A stretch of 64,000 nucleotides of DNA, from assembly GCA_023512835.1 (NCBI GenBank), contig JAKCVP010000426.1:1-64000 (forward strand), given 5' to 3'. A program made the position numbers and the translations under genes. The notes under the pieces were generated by a model. That model was not told the origin of the DNA, did no database searches, and saw only the letters and a list, made by a program, of their open reading frames with translations. Of the stretch, positions 21,987-32,746 are shown in pieces. This stretch comes from Taxillus chinensis (taxonomy: Eukaryota; Streptophyta; Magnoliopsida; Santalales; Loranthaceae). The first letter of the stretch is position 1. Each line of letters starts with the position of its first letter.

Positions 21987-22706
21987 ATGTCGAAACGCAC
22001 CGTCTACACCTCCGTGACACCATTGCCATCTGGCATCAGCCGCGAGGTTGTTCAGGAGGCTTTGCGCGATCACAAGCTGATGATCGACTTGAATCCCCTC
22101 GTCAAGGATCGCTATGAGGTCCGTCCGCCTCAGCATGCATCACCCGAGGAATCGCAATGCACATGGTACGAGATCAAGGACAAGGTCTCCTATCTGCCCG
22201 GAATCTCCGGTGAGGTCACTTATTCAGCCTGCTTCCATGATCTTCCCGACGCTCTCCAAACCCATGTCTATGCACCCTTAGGCCTTGATATCAAAGAGAA
22301 GTGGAGCTTAGGTGGCTCCTTGCCCGGCGAACTTCGCGGCCCCACCGAGCTCGGCATAGGCATCCCCAAGGAAGGCCTATACTTGCGGGAGGATATTGAC
22401 ATGAGGTGCAACTTCATGCTCACCAGCTTCGTGAAGAGCAACCTCAAGCGGGCGCACGCCACCCTTGTCGATCGTCTCATCGAGCGTAGCCATGTCCGGG
22501 AACGCGAAGAACACAATCAGAGACTGCTTAGCGGCGCAGGCTCGTCCACATCACCCAGTTTACACACCGGCCATTCTTCTGGCGGTAGCTTTTCTGCGCC
22601 ATCTTATCATCGAGGCTCACTCATCGGTAGCCCAAGTCCTCAGCCGCCGGCCCCCGCAGAGCTTCCTGGGGAAAGCCGATCCGCCAGGCCCGCGGAGCTG
22701 CAGTAA
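21987..22706 (+). CDS. DUF7053-like protein
   Basis: Single exon of 239 residues. The start is set at the ATG of MSKRTVYTSVTPLPSG because similarity to a conserved family of fungal proteins begins there. The family pattern is visible throughout the first 170 residues: start motif, MIDLNPLV, CTWYEIKDKVSYLPG, CFHDLPDALQTHVYAP, GLYLREDIDMRCN and HATLVDRLI. The last 65 residues are Ser/Pro/His low complexity. I recall this as the DUF7053 family, of unknown biochemical function; the name is from memory. No signal peptide or membrane helix, so it is probably cytosolic or nuclear. Confidence 0.75.
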   Translation: MSKRTVYTSVTPLPSGISREVVQEALRDHKLMIDLNPLVKDRYEVRPPQHASPEESQCTWYEIKDKVSYLPGISGEVTYSACFHDLPDALQTHVYAPLGLDIKEKWSLGGSLPGELRGPTELGIGIPKEGLYLREDIDMRCNFMLTSFVKSNLKRAHATLVDRLIERSHVREREEHNQRLLSGAGSSTSPSLHTGHSSGGSFSAPSYHRGSLIGSPSPQPPAPAELPGESRSARPAELQ

Positions 22707-23590
22707 TAGCATCTGGACTGCCTGCGCTAAACGTCGCTTGGAGCCTTCGTTGTGCCGAAACCCAGCGCAGACCAAGCCTTTCATCATTGTGGATACTACT
22801 GTTGAAGCTTAACGTACATCGCGCAAAAGAAAGGCTTAAGCTCACAGGTGTACATACGAATGGCTGTACATCTGACGTGGCGGGAATAACCGAACAACCT
22901 GACAACCTGCTCCCCCGGTACCTGGTTAGCGCGCGGTTCTCTCCCACGATCAGCGCGTCAATCCGTCAGACACTGGTGTTGCTCAGACGCGTAGATGTAC
23001 TGTATGTACACTTGCACCTTGCATTCTTCGCTCCACCGCGATCTTTTCGCGTCTCACCAACCGTTTGATGACATTCTTATCCACAAGGCATGGCGTCGCG
23101 AAACCGAGATGATCTTAGGCCCGGGCTCGCTCTCCTGCTTTGGGCATTCCATAGTACACCCAAACTGTCTGTACTACAAACAGTAGGTTTGGTGATGTGT
23201 CAAGGCGCACAAGCCACACGGCACATCCTCCACCCACTCTGGCTCTCTCGTGTTTCCCTTCCCATCAAGGCTAGTCGGTGTCTAGATCTGCATTCTCTTC
23301 ACAGCCTTTCTTTACAACCACCTTACCTGTCTCGATCATTGATGGCTTGCCAGATCATGTCCGGTGCATCGTCAAACTTGATTATGGCCAATGAAATGAT
23401 CGACCTCACAGATTTGGCCTTGCCCAAGCGACTTCAGCAGCAATATCCGGTGTGAGCAAACATCAAGGGCGATGTCATTCCACACACATCAACTAGAGGC
23501 TCTGTACCTGATAGAAAATGGCGGGAGGACCTGCAAATCCCTCTATCCGTGAACATTCCCTGCGCCCTGATCCATCCCAAGGCCGACAGT
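22707..23590. other. Intergenic, no gene recognised
   Basis: Upstream of the P450 gene. Short frames only. It holds a 17-base sequence (23169-23185) also present in the carbonic anhydrase intron at 8746-8762. Confidence 0.5.
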
Positions 23591-25359
23591 ATGTTGCTTT
23601 TAGCGCTGATTCCATTGGTTGCCATCTTTGTTTTGATAGCAGATTGCTTCGCCTCTAGTAAGAGATTACCAGAGGGACTACCTTGGGTGGGAGTTGCGCG
23701 ACTTGGGTATTTCAAGCGTTTGCGAGGGTACCTCAAAAGCTTGACACGTACACACGATATGATCGAGGAAGGTTACAAGATGGTGAGTCCCGACAGCATC
23801 TGGACATCATGCAGGGGCTGACTCGCCATAGCATTCCAAAGCTGGCCAAGCTTTCATCCTACCAATCGCCTTCACAGGCGCAGAGATCATGCTCCCTCCA
23901 GCTTCGCTTGACTGTGAGTCATGTAAGCACGTGGTATTTGAGCCTCTTAGTGACTCTTTCCAGGGATTTCCGAGCAGCCGGAGGATGTGCTCAGTGGCTT
24001 CGAAGCTCACCGTGAGTTCATGCGAGCGGACTGGACACTCTTGCACCCTACAATCATTCATGAGCACATTTTTCAGAGTGTCATCTCTCGACAGCTGACC
24101 AGACACCTCGATGCCCTAGAGGACGACCTCAAGTCCGAAATACCGGCAGCTTTGGACGCCCAAGTCGCGCCAGACGATGGTCAATGGCACGAGGTCGATG
24201 CCTACTATAGCTGGAAAAAGTCGGTGCTGCAGGTAGTCAGTCGCATCTATGTCGGTGATCTGTGTCGGGACCCAAAATACATCAACAACGCGGCGAGCTT
24301 CAATCAGTTTTCCATGCTGATAGCTGGTCTCATTGGACTAGTTCCACGCTTGCTTCGTCCGCTACTGGCCCCACTGATATGTCTCCCGGATCGGTACTAC
24401 CATTATCTTTGCGCGCGCAAGACGCGACCATTGCTGCGACAGAGACTGCAAGTAGTGCAGAGGACCACAGAAAGAAGCAAAAAGAATGACCTTCCCAACG
24501 ACCTTATTACTTGGGCAGCCATCGATGCCTTCAAAACAGACCCCAAAGCGGAAACGACAAAGCATTCGCTCACTTTCTTAGCAGCGAGGCTGAGCGTGAT
24601 GAATTTTGTCAGCATTGACTCGACCACTATAACGCTCGGAAACGTCTTGTTTGATATCATCTGCCATCCGCAGGATGGATGCACGTCTAACGACCGTACA
24701 CCTCTCTGGGAACGATTGCGCAACGAGGCTATCAATGCAATCAACACATGCAATGCTAACCCTCAGCAACGCAAGAAGGTCGTTGACAGCCTTCCTTTGT
24801 TGGATGCCTGCCTGAAAGAGTCGTTTCGCATGGGCAACTTCATCTCCCGAACTAGCGTGAAGATGATCGTGCAAGACCCGGGTGTGCAAGTACCTGGCGT
24901 TGGCTTTGTACCGAAGGGCGTCAAGGTAGGCGTACCCCTCTGGGGCATGCATCACGACGTCGACACATACCCAGAGCCTTATAGGTGGAGCAGCCAGCGG
25001 TGGCTGGAAAATGGCGACAGGAAGAATACATCCGTCTGGGGAGGCACTGCGTCTGCTGTTGGGCACGAATATATACCGTTTGGTTTCCGGCGAAGCAGCT
25101 GGTGAGTTTATCGATAACCGTGGCCAATATGTGTTTCAAGACTAATTGCTGTAGCCCTGGCCGTTTCTTTGCAATGCGTGTGGTGAAGCTCATGATGATA
25201 CACCTTCTCATAGGCTACGAGCTTGAGAACAAGGGCCTCGAGAGGCCGCAGAACGCATGGCTTGGTGTATCTCGTGGGCCTCCGCTGGAAGGACGCTTCA
25301 GAATCCGTCGACGCCCAAACAGCGACGATCGGATAGCCCGAGTAGCACTTGCCACATGA
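23591..25359 (+). CDS. Cytochrome P450 monooxygenase
   Basis: Four exons, 23591-23782, 23832-23913, 23964-25101 and 25155-25359, giving 538 residues. An N-terminal membrane anchor (MLLLALIPLVAIFVLIADCF) is followed by a KRLPEGLPWVG proline region. The joins restore GYKM-HSKAGQAF, LPPASLDW-ISEQPEDVLS and SS-CPGRFFA. The I-helix segment is NFVSIDSTTITL, the K-helix ExxR is KESFR, and the heme-ligand cysteine is about residue 471. The heme signature is odd: it reads FGFRRSSCPG, with Arg where the family has the near-invariant Gly of FxxGxxxCxG. The enzyme would sit on the ER and oxidise a small molecule. Its position next to an MFS transporter and a T-C-A synthetase suggests secondary metabolism. 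Reduced activity cannot be excluded. Confidence 0.9.
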
Positions 25360-26133
25360 GCAGCATCGTGCGCCGAGTTCTTCAAAGGAATGCAATGTAA
25401 TTCACAAGTCAGCCTCTGAATCTGCTCTGCGCTATAGCCACAGTGCTGTTTCTTTGACGGCATCTGGAGGTTTGGCTCTTCTTCTTGTCACAGTCACTGA
25501 CCATTCTACCGACATTGCAGATCTATCACATCGATTGATCCACGCACCAAGGTCGTCGTCACAGAGCATATCAAAGCTGTCTAGACCAGGACCTAGACTT
25601 CTCGCCTAGGTTGATCGCCTGCCAGTTGCATGTTCAAATTTGACTTTCGACGGGCTTGAGGCACCGTGACTGTCGTATGAAACTAGCTGAGTCCTCTCTA
25701 GCGTCCAGCTGTGCTGATGGCTGCACAACGCAGATATCCGTGAGAAATACTCACAAGCTCAAGGTACCAATGTAGCAATGCGATGTTGGAAGACACTCCT
25801 CGTTGCAATCAAGTCACAGCTCGTGCATTCAAGCGAAGCACAGGATGTTTGCGCTGTCCGATCTTGGCTGATCACTAAGCTTAGGGTGGCATTCATCTAC
25901 ATCCCAGCGCTGCGAGGTGGAACAATGATGCGCATCTCGACAGGTGCTGACCTTTTTTACAAGCCAGGGAAAGCAGCGATGTTTTGTATGCTCGAAGCCA
26001 ATATTGCATGATCTAAGATGCGACCACTTGGACGTTACCACGCAGGTTGCCAGCCAACGCCGCTGGCATGACTGACACGAGGGCAAACGTTCATCTATCA
26101 CCATCATCTGGACGGGTCCAATGCAAGTTTTCA
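25360..26133. other. Tail-to-tail intergenic region
   Basis: Between the 3-prime ends of the P450 and MFS genes. Only short frames without recognisable content. Confidence 0.5.
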
Positions 26134-27657
26134 CTATTGACTGCTGTATATGCTCTTCGTTCGCAGCATCGGTCCTCTGCGATAGAAAAAGTAGGGAATA
26201 GGGACCAATGCAATGGTGATAAACCCCAACAGGCTGGTCGCCCAATTTGTGCCCAGCTTCGAATACCTAGATTCTGGTCAGGATATGGAGTGTAGAACGC
26301 AATATCAGCGAATGACTTACATCTGGTCTGCAAAGAGGGGAAATGCGGCAGACAACAGATACCGAGAAAAGGTATTGGAGCTCCAAGCGCTGGCACCAAA
26401 CTTGGCTCCATAGGTATCGGCAAAGTATAAACTTGCACAGCTGAAGATCAACATATTGCCACACGAGAACAGCGACTCGGCCGCCACGGGACTGATCCAA
26501 TGAATGTCTGGCCTGGCAGTCCAGCCAAACCAAAAGAGGCTGACAGGCAGCATCGGCGCCCCCAGCATGGCTGTATACAGCCGCAACTCCGGATTGGGCT
26601 TGCCGTTCATTCGCGCCGCTTTGGGCTGGTAGTAGAACTTGGAGAAGGAGACCAGGATTAGCCATCCAACGATGTTACCAACAACTTGGCTCAGAAACGT
26701 CAGACCGACGGCTCCATGATTGAAGCCGTATACATCTCTGAATACTGTTGGAAACGCTGCATAGAATAGGTTGAGAATGCCAAAATCGATGGCAACATAC
26801 AGGTCGAACAGGGCGACGACGAGCTCTGTACTGAGCATGTGCAAGGGGCGACCGACGACTTGGCCTAGGAACGAGCGTATCTGAGACGCGCTCAGGGTAC
26901 CCTTGACTCGATCTTTTCTTTCTGACCACCGCGCGGTGCTCTGACGCAGGATCACAGCTTTGTATGTCTCCGACATCCACAGTGCCGCAGACAGAACTCC
27001 AGCCAGTAAAAAGAGAATGGTCCACTGCGACCATCGCCAGCCTACTGTTTCGGCGACAAAGCCACCAATGAGGGGCCCAAAGGCAGAGCCAGACTGTACC
27101 ATTGCAATGTAGGTGGTCATGGGAACAGTACGCGTTTTGGGATGCCATACGTCTGCAAGAGTTCCGGTTCCAATGCTTAGCCCAGGACTGCTGAACAGGC
27201 CGGCAAAGAAGCGAAGCACAACGAGCGTAGCCGCGCTATTTGCGAAACCCGCGCCAATTGTGAAGGCAGCGAACAATGGCAGGCAGGATACGTAGACTGC
27301 TTTGCGACCAAACTTCTCAGACATGGGGCCCGCTACGATGGGTCCCAACGATAGGCCCAAAAGGTACAGCGAGAAGGGAAGCAGCGCCACCTCCTGAGAG
27401 ACGGAAAACGTACGCTCGACATCCTGACGAGAAGGCGTGTACACCGAAGATCCGAATGGGCATAGGAAGCCTATCGCGATAGGCACCGCTGAATGATACA
27501 ACTTCTTCCACAAGGGCCAGTTCCAGGGATTACGGACGTCATCGGGACCGTGCCAGTCATCTGTCGGTTCAGCTGCTACTGCAATCGGGACGTCATCATC
27601 GCTGTGGTTGGAGCTTGAAGAGTCTACCTTTTCTTCATGCCGTGCAGTTGTCGCCAT
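26134..27657 (-). CDS. MFS transporter, DHA1 (drug:H+ antiporter) type
   Basis: Two exons, 27657-26321 and 26266-26134, giving 489 residues; the splice replaces an apparent stop after ADQM with a final segment YSKLGTNWATSLLGFITIALVPIPYFFYRRG. The N-terminus is hydrophilic and acidic up to NPWNWPLWKK, the usual lead-in of fungal DHA1 exporters. About 12 membrane helices are visible; the loop GPMSEKFGRKAVY after helix 2 and the motif-C-like GSAFGPLIGGFVAE in helix 5 are antiporter signatures. It probably exports a small molecule across the plasma membrane. It is divergent from the T-C-A synthetase with a 546-base shared upstream region, so export of that product or self-protection is a reasonable inference. 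Confidence 0.9.
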
Positions 27658-28203
27658 ACTCAGGAAGCATGCAGCACATTGAGTGCAATGGAGGAACGGA
27701 TCGAAAATTGTTGCTGGGATGACGAGCCTTCACACCTTGGCTGGCACGGCTGGACTACGGGTAGTAACATAAGGCGTAGGAGATTAGCGCCATTGCCCGT
27801 TGGCGCTCGCTGATCAGCTCATTACGAACGCGCTAGGTTGGCATATTGCGTAGTCTTGTGGTTCCCGATCTCCATGGATCTGACCATTGACAGCGGCGGG
27901 ATTGAGACAAGAACCGTCTACAATGCATTCCTTACTTGCCCTGAAAGCTTAGTGCGACTTCGCCATACACGGTCCCTCCAGAATTTTCAGTCTCTTCCCA
28001 GCATCTGCAGAGCTTCGGATTTTTTCTTCAACGGCTCGTAGTGATTGTGTTGATCTCTAGCCGCATTGGTGATCGCCGATACCAAGTCCACCATAACAGC
28101 GACCATTTGGGATCGAATTAGGAGGGGTGCAGCTATCGCCTGCAATCAACCTATCCATGCTGTCCCCTCGCGTCCTTACTATACACTTTGACCACCCTTC
28201 AAG
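27658..28203. promoter_or_regulatory. Putative bidirectional promoter of MFS exporter and T-C-A synthetase
   Basis: The 546 bases between two divergent start codons. I could not identify a specific transcription-factor motif with confidence. Co-regulation is inferred from geometry. Confidence 0.45.
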
Positions 28204-31200
28204 ATGGCAGACAAGGACGATTTTCAGACGGAGCTCACAAAGCTGACTGCAGACATTCTCGACATCAAGTCGGACCAGCTCAAGGATGATACTAACTTCT
28301 TTCAAGCTGGCGGTGACTCGGTGGCGGTGATGAAGTTGGTGCAGGGCGGTATCGCCCGCGGACTTCCTCTCACGGCTCAGATGGTTTATGAGCATCCCAC
28401 ACTCAGAGAACTCAGCCAGCACCTTGCATCGGCAGCCGCTGGAAACAACAGTCCTAGAAGACTCGATGAAAGCACCATCAATCCAGTCAAGCTGTATGAC
28501 CTTGTCGATCAGTCTCTCCAGCAATGCCAGCTTCAGCGCAGCGAAATAGAGGATATCGCGCCTTGCACCCCGTTCCAAGGCGAGCTCATAGAAGACACCA
28601 TCGCTACCAAGTCGTGGATGTTCCAGACCATCTGGGAACTACAGTCTGGCAGCCTGGATCGAGCGAAGCAGGCCATAGGTCAGCTATACGAGCGCAATGC
28701 CATCTTTCGCACTCGTATAGTGAAGCTTGGAGATGGAAAATATTATCAGGTTGTTGCGCAATCACAACAGCCAGAGTTTCACGTGGTAAAAGGTAGCATT
28801 GAAGATGTCAAGCGCAAAGACTACGAGAGAGGGTTTGCCTTTGGCGAGTCGCTAAGTCGCTTCAGCGTCGTCAAAGATGGTGGTCGGACTTACATCCTAT
28901 GGACAAAGGCAAGTTCACGGCACCCGTTCGCATCTGCGCTTCAAAGTTTCATTCCATCCTCAATGCTCCACTCCGCACTTTATGTTTGCATCCAAGATCA
29001 CCATCTAGGTACACAGACGTGAACGCTAATGACGCCCGCATAGACCCATGCCATCTACGATCGGACCACCAAGCAACATTGGCTTCAGGATGTGCAAGAA
29101 TGTATCCAGGATCCTCAATCGTTTCTTGCTAAGCCAGTGCGAAGCCAGTTCCCCTCGTTTGCCCGACATATCGCATCGCAAGACCGCGACGCAGCCCTGA
29201 GTTATTGGTCCTCAAAGCTTGCGCAGGTCACCCGCCACGACGCATTCTTTCCTGATGAGCTTACCAAGAAGGAAATTTTCCATATCGACCCCAGCAACTC
29301 TGTCAAACGAGCCTTTCACTATTCGAAGCCGAAAGACACCAACATCGGCTTCGGCGCCATTTCTGAGATTGCCTGGGCACTTACGCTCGCGAATCGCACA
29401 GAGTCGCACGAAGCTTTCTTTGGTGCCTTCAGAGGTGGCCGACATCAAGCTCTGCCAGGGGTTGAGTCTGTCTGCGGTCCAACCTGGGCTCCGGTCCCTG
29501 CCATTATCAAATTGGGTCCACACTCGACACTGGCGAATTTGCTGCAGCTTAAGCAACAAGATATGTATCAGGAGATTGAGTTCGAGCACTTTGGAATTGA
29601 GGCTCTCAACAAGCGTTTCGGACATAAACGCTTCTGGCAGAGCGTCTTGCTACCGCAGATGCCTGAGCCAGATACATTCAAGCCCACTTCAGATGTCAAA
29701 CACGTTGACGCGGAAAGTGGGCAAGAGACCATCTTGCGATCCGCCTCTGAGTTATGGACACACATTCGACCAGGATACGGTCTCTACATTATGACTACCC
29801 CGAAAAGTAACGGTGAAGTCGAGCTGTGGGCGCGATATGACGGTGATCTTCTGAGTAAGACAGATGTCGAGAGCATCCTCGAGAAGCTCGAGCAGACATA
29901 TGAGCGGATTACAAAATGTGAGTCGCCATCAGAAAACAATGGATATCTTTGCTGACATGCTACAGCATCTCAAGACTGGAAGACAACCCTGGTATCAGAC
30001 ATATGTCCACACATCAAGGCCACACTCCCAACTGCGGAGGAATTTGCGCAACGTAAAGCAACCCTTCGCAATATTTTTCCGCATCCAGACTCCCACAATG
30101 CTGCCTTCGTCGTTCCCTCTGAACACCCAAGTGAATTCAGCTACAAAGACCTCTCCACCCACATCAGGCTCCTCCAAAAGGATCTAGCAGACCTGGGAAT
30201 CAAACAGGGTGATGCGGTCTCCATTTCTTTGCCCAACTCGTACGAGATTGTGAGCTCTTTTCTCGCGGTTTCATGGCAACGCGCGATCGCAGCACCACTG
30301 AACCCAAATTACAAGCAGGATGAGTTTGAATTCTACATTGAGGATCTTGGATCGGCTCTGATGATAACTGACAAGGGTGCTAATGAAGCCAACTCTGCGG
30401 CTGTTCGCGCCGCGAGGAAATTCAACGCAGCCATTGCGGAAGTGGAGTGGGACGGAAGTAGGGTAAGACTGAGCGTGGTCGACAAGGGCAAACTGGCCGA
30501 TGTCAAGCCTTCGCACAGGCTCGAAGCTGAGGAAGAGGACATCGCACTCGTCCTCCATACAAGCGGGACGACCGGACGTCCCAAGGCTGTGCCGCTAACG
30601 CATAAGAACCTAATCTCGAACATCGGTAACACCTGCCATTCCTCAAAGACTTACTTCAACGTTGTCGGTTTTCTAACGGGCTCCCAGATAACATTGTGCA
30701 GACCTATGCACTAGCTCCCTCCGATCGTACAATGCTCGTGATGCCCCTATTTCACGTCCATGGTCTTTTGGCGTCTTTTCTTTCGCCCTTGCGATCTGGC
30801 GGCTCGGCTGTCGTTTGTGCAAAGCTACAACCGTGGTTCTGGAAGGACTTCGTTCGCTTGGGTGCGAATTGGTATTCTGCAACGCCTACTATGCATCGAC
30901 TCATCCTTGGATTTCCGGCTCCCGCCATCTTGCCTGCGATACGGTTCATTCGAAGCTGCAGCTCGCAGCTTGCTCCAGCACTATTCCATGAGCTCGAAAA
31001 GAGGTTTGAAGCGCCGGTGCTGGAGAGTTATGCCATGACGGAGGCTAGTCACATGTATGTCTCTTTTTCCCCTGCCTTGACTCGCAACCCACGGCCAGTA
31101 TCACAGCACGAGAGCTTGACGCACAAGTCATCAAAGAAAGACGTTGACTAATGAAGTCATAGGATGTCGTCCAACCCACTACCCCCAGCACCACACTACC

Positions 31201-31751
31201 CGGGCTGCGTCGGCCTTCCACAAGGCGCTGTCAAGCTCGCCATCTTTGACACAGATGGCAATGTGCTACCGCAAGGCAGCATTGGCGAGATCTGCGTCCG
31301 TGGTGCCAATGTTACCCACGGCTACCTGAACAACCCATCAGCGAACTCATCGTCCTTCACATCGTCTGGCTTCTTTCGCACTGGCGATCAGGGAAAGTTT
31401 GACGAGAAAACGGGCTACTTGACGCTGACAGGCCGCCTCAAGGAATTGATCAACAAAGGTGGCGAGAAAATATCGCCCAACGAACTAGATAACCTGATCA
31501 GCCAGCACGAGGATGTACAGGAAGCTGTTGCGTTTGCCGTAGAGGATGAGGAGTATGGGCAGGATGTCGGCATTGCTGTACGGCTCAAGGGCGGGGCGTC
31601 GCTGGACAAGAACGGGTTAAAGACGTGGATCAGGGAACGCGTGGCAGCCTTCAAGGTGCCAAGAGACATCTGGTTTCTGGGCGAGATTCCCAAGACTGCG
31701 ACGGGGAAGCTACAGAGAAAGATGGTTGCGGAGAGAGTCAAGGATATGTAG
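28204..31751 (+). CDS. NRPS-like carrier-condensation-adenylation (T-C-A) synthetase
   Basis: Five exons, 28204-28908, 29044-29917, 29966-30625, 30688-31054 and 31163-31751, giving 1064 residues. Intron 1 uses a GC donor (AAG then GCAAGT). Domain order: carrier domain at residues 1-80 with phosphopantetheine Ser39 in FFQAGGDS; condensation domain about 95-525, whose HHxxxDG motif reads THAIYDR at about 236-242 (second His and Asp kept); acyl-CoA-synthetase-like adenylation domain about 530-1064 with LHTSGTTGRPKA (about 722), PLFHVHG, GFFRTGDQG and the catalytic Lys in TGKLQRK (about 1046). The adenylation half resembles Pcs60/Fat2-type acyl-CoA ligases rather than amino-acid-specific domains. 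In fumonisin biosynthesis separate proteins Fum14 (T-C) and Fum10 (acyl-CoA synthetase) do such steps; here both lie in one chain. There is no thioesterase or reductase. Confidence 0.92.
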
Positions 31752-32391
31752 AGCATGGGAACGAGCGGAAACCAGGTTGAATGATCATCTGCAGTCAAAC
31801 CCCGCTAACTAAATTCCGGTTTAACTCATATCCCGCCTACATATATAGCTCCAGGCGCCTGTACAAGATTATTCGATTAAGAAATTAAGTAAATCCCCAG
31901 CCACCTGATATTCTAGCTTGAATCAGCTAATTTAGCTATACATATTAACTTAGCGAGGCTACTTTTAACCCCAGGTTAGGGCTATTTTCAAGGATTTGAG
32001 TGGCAATTCTACGTAACTCAGAGGCCTTAAAACATGTAGAAATCGCCACGTAGTTAGGTAGAATTTACTTTTACGTGATCCTCGATAATCTGATAACCTT
32101 GTTTGTATCACGTCCGGGGGACCGCACCAGGTCCATTGAATTAGCGGGGTTTGAGTGTAGTAGGAGCCTTCATGTGCTCGGCTCTGTCCTTGAAGACATG
32201 CCAGTAAGTAAGGATATGGATAGTGAACAGCACTGGTGCGAACACGTACGGCCTGTTTTTCTTATTCATGAACAACGGGTGCTCCAGCTATATCAGCTCG
32301 CGGCCTCCTTCTCCCTCTGACCTCCTTTCTCCGCAAACCCTTTAGATCGAACAACGTACAGAATTGGCGACAAGCCAATCCTCGAACTGAC
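31752..32391. other. AT-rich intergenic block, possible RIP-mutated repeat relic
   Basis: From about 31795 to 32110 the sequence is clearly richer in A/T and TA dinucleotides than its surroundings and has stops in all frames. This is what repeat-induced point mutation leaves in old repeats, but no transposon ends or coding remnant can be identified by eye. Confidence 0.4.
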
Positions 32392-32746
32392 ATGCACAGC
32401 ATCATGCAACCTGCACTGCTGTTTATCCTTCCTTTCCTAATCTCTCGCGTTGCCGCCGGTGCGGGCTGCGCAAAAGCAGCCGCTGTCTGTACAGTTGAGG
32501 GAAGTACTATGTGCCAGTGCAGTGAATGGGCCTTTGTTCGTATTCCTTGTGATGCTGCAGCTACCTACACGAGCACGGAACAATGCTGACAGAGGTGTAT
32601 AGTTGACTTGCAAAAAGGAGGACGACGGGATTCTGGTGTGGGATGAGGTTCGCCCTTGTGTACCGCCGCTGGCGGGGATGCCTGCGTGTCAAAATGGAGA
32701 CTGCACCAACGGGGAGGGTCGCCGTGTGAGCGTCCGTTCGGGCTGA
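32392..32746 (+). CDS. Small cysteine-rich secreted protein, effector-like candidate
   Basis: A signal peptide (about residues 1-22, hydrophobic LLFILPFLISRVAAG) is followed by a short cysteine-rich body. Read without splicing, the frame from 32392 stops at 32589 with 65 residues and six mature cysteines. A second reading is more attractive: exon 32392-32535, a 67 nt intron (weak GTTCGT donor, GCTGAC branch, TATAG acceptor) and exon 32603-32746. This gives 95 residues with eight evenly spread cysteines (C-x6-C, MCQC, TC, RPC, PAC, GDC). The even cysteine number and protein-like composition of the second exon support it, though the donor is poor. No family is recognised. Size, secretion, cysteine content and the adjacent AT-rich block are typical of candidate effectors or antimicrobial peptides; function is not known. 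Confidence 0.55.
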
